Source: Phyllostachys edulis
Taxonomy: Eukaryota > Streptophyta > Magnoliopsida > Poales > Poaceae
Reading direction: 5' to 3'
Length of the DNA stretch: 64,000 nt
Assembly: GCA_036346405.1 (NCBI GenBank)
Contig: CM070567.1
Location: 43,133,470-43,197,469, forward strand
Shown: piece after piece, positions 60,539-64,000 of the stretch
Position numbering within the stretch: the stretch's first letter is position 1
Layout of the letters: each line of letters opens with the position of its first letter
The notes under the pieces: model-generated
Database searches by the model: none
What the model was told of the DNA's origin: nothing
What the model saw: only the letters and a program-made list of their open reading frames with translations
Translations under genes and position numbers: made by a program

Positions 60539-62722
60539 TGTTGGGATACGGGTAGGCTACGCTAGCTGACAATTCAAAAATTCTACCATGTAAACCAGGA
60601 TGCCATGCAAGCAAGAGATCATAGATCGTTACCACCAGTCGCGCAGAGCAACGGAAGAAACGTTGGAGCAGCCTGGTCCAATGAAATGTTTTGATGTGAC
60701 CATGCCACAAACGCATACGACCATAAAGGTGAATTTGTTCCTTCAGCTTGAATTTGTTTTAAATGAGAATATGAAGCTACCTAATAATGAAAATGTATAT
60801 TTGTGTAGCTATACAAGGAGAAATGCATCAACACCTAAAGGGTTCAAGTTGGATACGTTTTGAAATCCAATTAGGCCTCCGGAGACAACACTAACTTCAA
60901 ACGTGCATAACTTTCATATACGGAGTCCATTTGAGGTCCACGAGTACTAGATGGAAAGCTTATCTCATCCTATTTCCAACGGATCTAGCCTTACCTCCAA
61001 ATTCCTTTTATGCACACCATAATCTAAAGAAGGTGCTTTGTCACCTGTTTGGGCCAAATTGGGTCTTGTAATGCTTGGGCCCAAGGGAAGGCGCCACCCT
61101 AGGCGGCCCGTACTGTTCAAGAGGCACTATTCACATGTGAACAGTGTCATGAATAGTACCATCCCCTATTTTCTTAGCTATATGTGGCTCCCCCTCCCCT
61201 ATTTAAGGAGGCTGCACCCCTTTAGCTAGTTTTCTTAGATTTTTTTTAGTTAAAAGTTAGCTTCGTTGCAACTTCGTGTATTGGCTTGTGTCGACTAGAC
61301 CAACCATAATACCGCTTCAAAATCCTAACTTTATCAAATATTTCAATCCTATTTACAATTTCAGATTGCTATTTATCTTGTTCTTGCTTGTTCTTCAATT
61401 GCATGCAGGAATTGACCTTCGTGGTCAGGTCAATCATGCTTCTAGCAAGGTCGATAACGATCTCGGAGTTGGTTCAGTGATTGCCGGGCATATTGGTCGT
61501 ATACGATTAGTAGCCGAATCATGAGAGTCGTCTCTACCCAAATCGAATTATCCATCTCACCGAAAGATCGGGACACCCATTGTCGCATCACATTTGACGA
61601 ATCGTGTCCGTACTAGTTTATTCCAACCCGTTAAGTGTGTGGCCCTGTAGGTTCATGCGTAATCAGTTGTGACTCGGAAACCTTCTCCAACCACGGGTCG
61701 TTGGTGGTACCTAGCAGGACATAACGATTCTTGAATACACACAAATTATATAGGACGAACCTTAATGCAATATGATCTACGACTAGGTCCTCATCACTTA
61801 TGACTAGCTCATATCTCTATACAGCCAGTTCGTATTTAGTCATGGCCAGTTCGTAACACCTTACGACCAGGTTTCGACCACTCTGTGATTATGTTCAACC
61901 AGTCTACGACCAGCTCGTATCTCCATATGACCAGTCCATAATTGATCGAACTAAGTGACCTACTCGTGTATTCTCCCTTTGCCTCACGATATCTTGTTGA
62001 ACTCCAGGTGAGATATTATGTCATCCATGGACTGTTCAATACTTTCTCGATCGAGTGTCAGATAACTTCATGTGGGTAAACTCTTCGACCACCAGTGGCA
62101 TGGCCATGCACTTTCTTTATCCGACCACATCGAGGGGCCCAGAGATATCTCTCCTGTAATGTTAGGAGGGGCAAATCTCATATCTGACCAGTCACATTCC
62201 TCCGCATGTTTCATAGCATACCCGAAAGCTACCTTTATAACTACCCAGTTACGGAGTAGCGTTTGACAACACCTAAGAGTGCTATTACACATGTAGGAAA
62301 CCATGCTGATCTCAGGGCTAAGGATTATACATCATCATTGCTTGAGACCAACTGATGACACATAGAATCATAACAATCTAAACAGTGTCTCAAGGTGGGT
62401 CAATCCAACTCCATGTTCTCTAACATGTGTTCACATTATTGATTCGATATACCTATATCCATGACCGGTGAAACATGGTCATCAATCAATACATGTGCTG
62501 GTTGTAGAGTCACTAGTGTCCCGACCAGTGACATTTGACCAGGGATACATTTAGAATGGCATCATCATAAGTTAAAAGAGCTTCACCAACAAGTCACATA
62601 CTCGTTAATCTTTATAACTGATGATTCAATCAAGAAACATAATAACATATATTTAATAACTCATAAACATAGATGTGATACAATCATCTCTATGATTGCC
62701 TCTATGGCATATCACCAAGACA
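60539..62722 (-). repeat. Copia 5' LTR in inverted orientation, with a foreign segment
   Basis: TGTTGGGATACGGG (complement of the LTR end TATCCCAACA) through 60680, and 61593-62722 ending at TGGCATATCACCAAGACA (complement of the LTR start). It is homologous to 58100-59715 in reverse. The part corresponding to 59235-59575 is missing, and an unrelated stretch of about 900 bp lies there instead. Confidence 0.82.
60690..61592 (+). mobile_element. Gypsy-type LTR fragment embedded in the inverted copia LTR
   Basis: Unrelated to the flanking copia LTR. It has CCTATTTAAGGAGGC (61197-61211), a promoter-like core followed by a U5-like region with GGAATTGACCTTCGTGGTCAGG and AAAGATCGGGACACCC. This is the style of a long grass gypsy LTR. 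Boundaries are approximate and no TSD was found, so replacement by recombination is as likely as insertion. Frames 61038-61229 and 61276-61524 are not supported as genes. Confidence 0.5.
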
Positions 62723-64000
62723 CCGGACACTGGACAAAAATCAAAACATGATCAATCTCACCCAGCAGGCCACCATGACAAAAATTAGAAAGGGGATGAA
62801 GATAGTCTAGGAAGCACAAGGGGGCAAATTCATGGTGGTCGGCATTGAGCTCCACCATCCTAGCGGTGGATTTGGATGGGTAACTTGCTCAGTGAAGAAT
62901 TTGGGAACATAGCAAGAAGGAAGTAGTACTAGTTAGCAATGGCTGTGTGTTGGTGAGAGGAGTAGTGAGATGGGGAAAGAACGCAGAAAATAGTGTAACA
63001 CAATACAGATATGATGTAGTGGAGCAGAAGAGGACTACTGCTGGCCAAGTGGCTGATTAAATGGGTCCTGTTGGACTAAGTCCAACATTAGTGCGCACTA
63101 ATATAGATGGGCTGTGAGGTGAAGCTAAACCCAAAAACACAAGACGAAATACAATATGTGAAATGGAACTTTAATATATTTAACAAATACATGCCTATGC
63201 TACACGGAGGTGCTGCCTTGGTGTCGTCATGTCCTCGGCCATCACGCATGCCACTACCGCCTTGGCGCCCTTGCTCCTCGGTCGCATGGAGCTGTTGCGC
63301 TGCGTGCATGCATGCACACACTCGGGCTCGGCCACACGCTCCACCGTGTTGCCTCGGCTATGCCCGGCATCACGCCAATGCACCAACTTGATGTCATCGT
63401 GGCCACAACCAGCCATGGCCACTGTCATTGTGCCTTCTTTCCTTCTTCTTCTGAAACGTCCGAACGATCTCGCATGCACGAACTGATTGCGAAAATGGAA
63501 CGCTCGCGCGATGATAATTGAAACGGTATATCATGCATGAGAGGATTTGTGATTTTTGATAGAGATTGGAAGGAGAGAAGTGGAGATGAGCTAGCTCATA
63601 TTTTTAGGAAGTTCTGTTGGAGAAAAATGGCAGTGGAGAATAAATGACAGTGGAAGGTAGGAGGAAATGGTAGTGGGGAGGATGGGTTCGGTTGGGATAA
63701 GTATGAACTAAGTTTTATGTATGTGATGAACTAAGTATGAATGTGTGATGATTTATGAGTTATGAGATAAATATGGTAAACTAAGTGTCATGTCTGTGAT
63801 GAACTAATTAATGCAACTTGCAAGTGCCAATGTTATATGTGGTTACTAAAAATGTGAATAATTCATGAGTGTTTGGATCAAGTAAACTAGTTATATGTTT
63901 CCATTAATTTCTTGCGTACAATTTAAGGGGTTATCATGTTCCAAAAAATATCTGTGATCGTATTTGTTTCAATTCGTATTCGCTCCGTATTTGTATTCAA
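62723..64000. other. Unrecognised sequence to the window end; possible hAT end at 63950
   Basis: No gene with a motif. Overlapping frames at 63088-63521 on both strands arise from a GC-richer patch. The last 50 bases contain ATTCGTATTCG and CCGTATTTGTATTC, like the interior of the hAT element at 7209-7847, so a related hAT element may begin here and continue beyond the window. Confidence 0.4.

Overview
The window comes from a plant nuclear genome, most likely a grass (Poaceae). The evidence is a spliced gene whose 5' exons are extremely GC-rich and whose last exon is not, a CesA fragment and a BRR2 fragment carried by transposons, and several TE families typical of grasses (CACTA elements with CACTA/TAGTG ends, Pack-MULEs, hAT MITEs, Tat and chromovirus-type Ty3/gypsy, Ty1/copia). 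No species is assigned. Only one intact host gene is visible. Almost everything else is nested transposable-element sequence, much of it resolvable to exact ends and target-site duplications (TSDs).

Layout. 1-5265 is the right part of a CACTA transposon (decayed Transposase_24-type gene on the minus strand, two long TA arrays, subterminal ACACTCGGG repeats, TAGTG end at 5265). It is inserted in a long LTR whose remainder is 5266-8677, which also holds a 639-bp hAT element (8-bp TSD). 9706-13451 is a five-exon gene for a 627-aa class-V aminotransferase / cysteine-desulfurase-like PLP enzyme with its TATA box. Its last exon and 3' flank were tandemly duplicated (about 750 bp). The duplicated tail absorbed a short-LTR copia-type element (13888-15780), a hAT MITE (16317-16610), a Pack-MULE with a BRR2 helicase N-terminal fragment (16755-18047), and a 21-kb chromovirus-like gypsy element on the minus strand (18120-39447). 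The left LTR of that gypsy contains a 4.1-kb solo LTR (19503-23586) and a 5.9-kb CACTA element carrying half a cellulose synthase gene (25222-31130). The other LTR preserves both empty sites, and the two LTRs agree in length (3419 and 3445 bp) once the nested elements are removed.

39448-43530 is a patchwork of the gene-flank remnant, a probable MULE end and LTR fragments. 43531-54990 is a decayed Tat-lineage gypsy element (gag, protease, RT, RNase H, second RNase H) on the plus strand. It is interrupted by two solo LTRs (44522-46710 and 49651-54382) whose flanking reading frames still join. It breaks abruptly at about 54990 into a 5'-truncated Ty1/copia element (pol to 58079, 3' LTR 58100-59715). 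This is followed by the leader and 5' LTR of a same-family copy in opposite orientation (59716-62722), giving a large inverted repeat. 62723-64000 has no recognisable gene.

No new enzymatic system was identified. The most interesting items are the gene-fragment captures (CesA in CACTA, BRR2 in Pack-MULE), an eight-fold zinc-knuckle array in the chromovirus gag region, a 17-bp dyad shared by two unrelated LTR families (tandemly repeated with a 72-bp period in one), the inverted copia LTR pair, and the partly duplicated 3' end of the host gene acting as an insertion sink. All identifications rest on reading motifs by eye; no database search was run.
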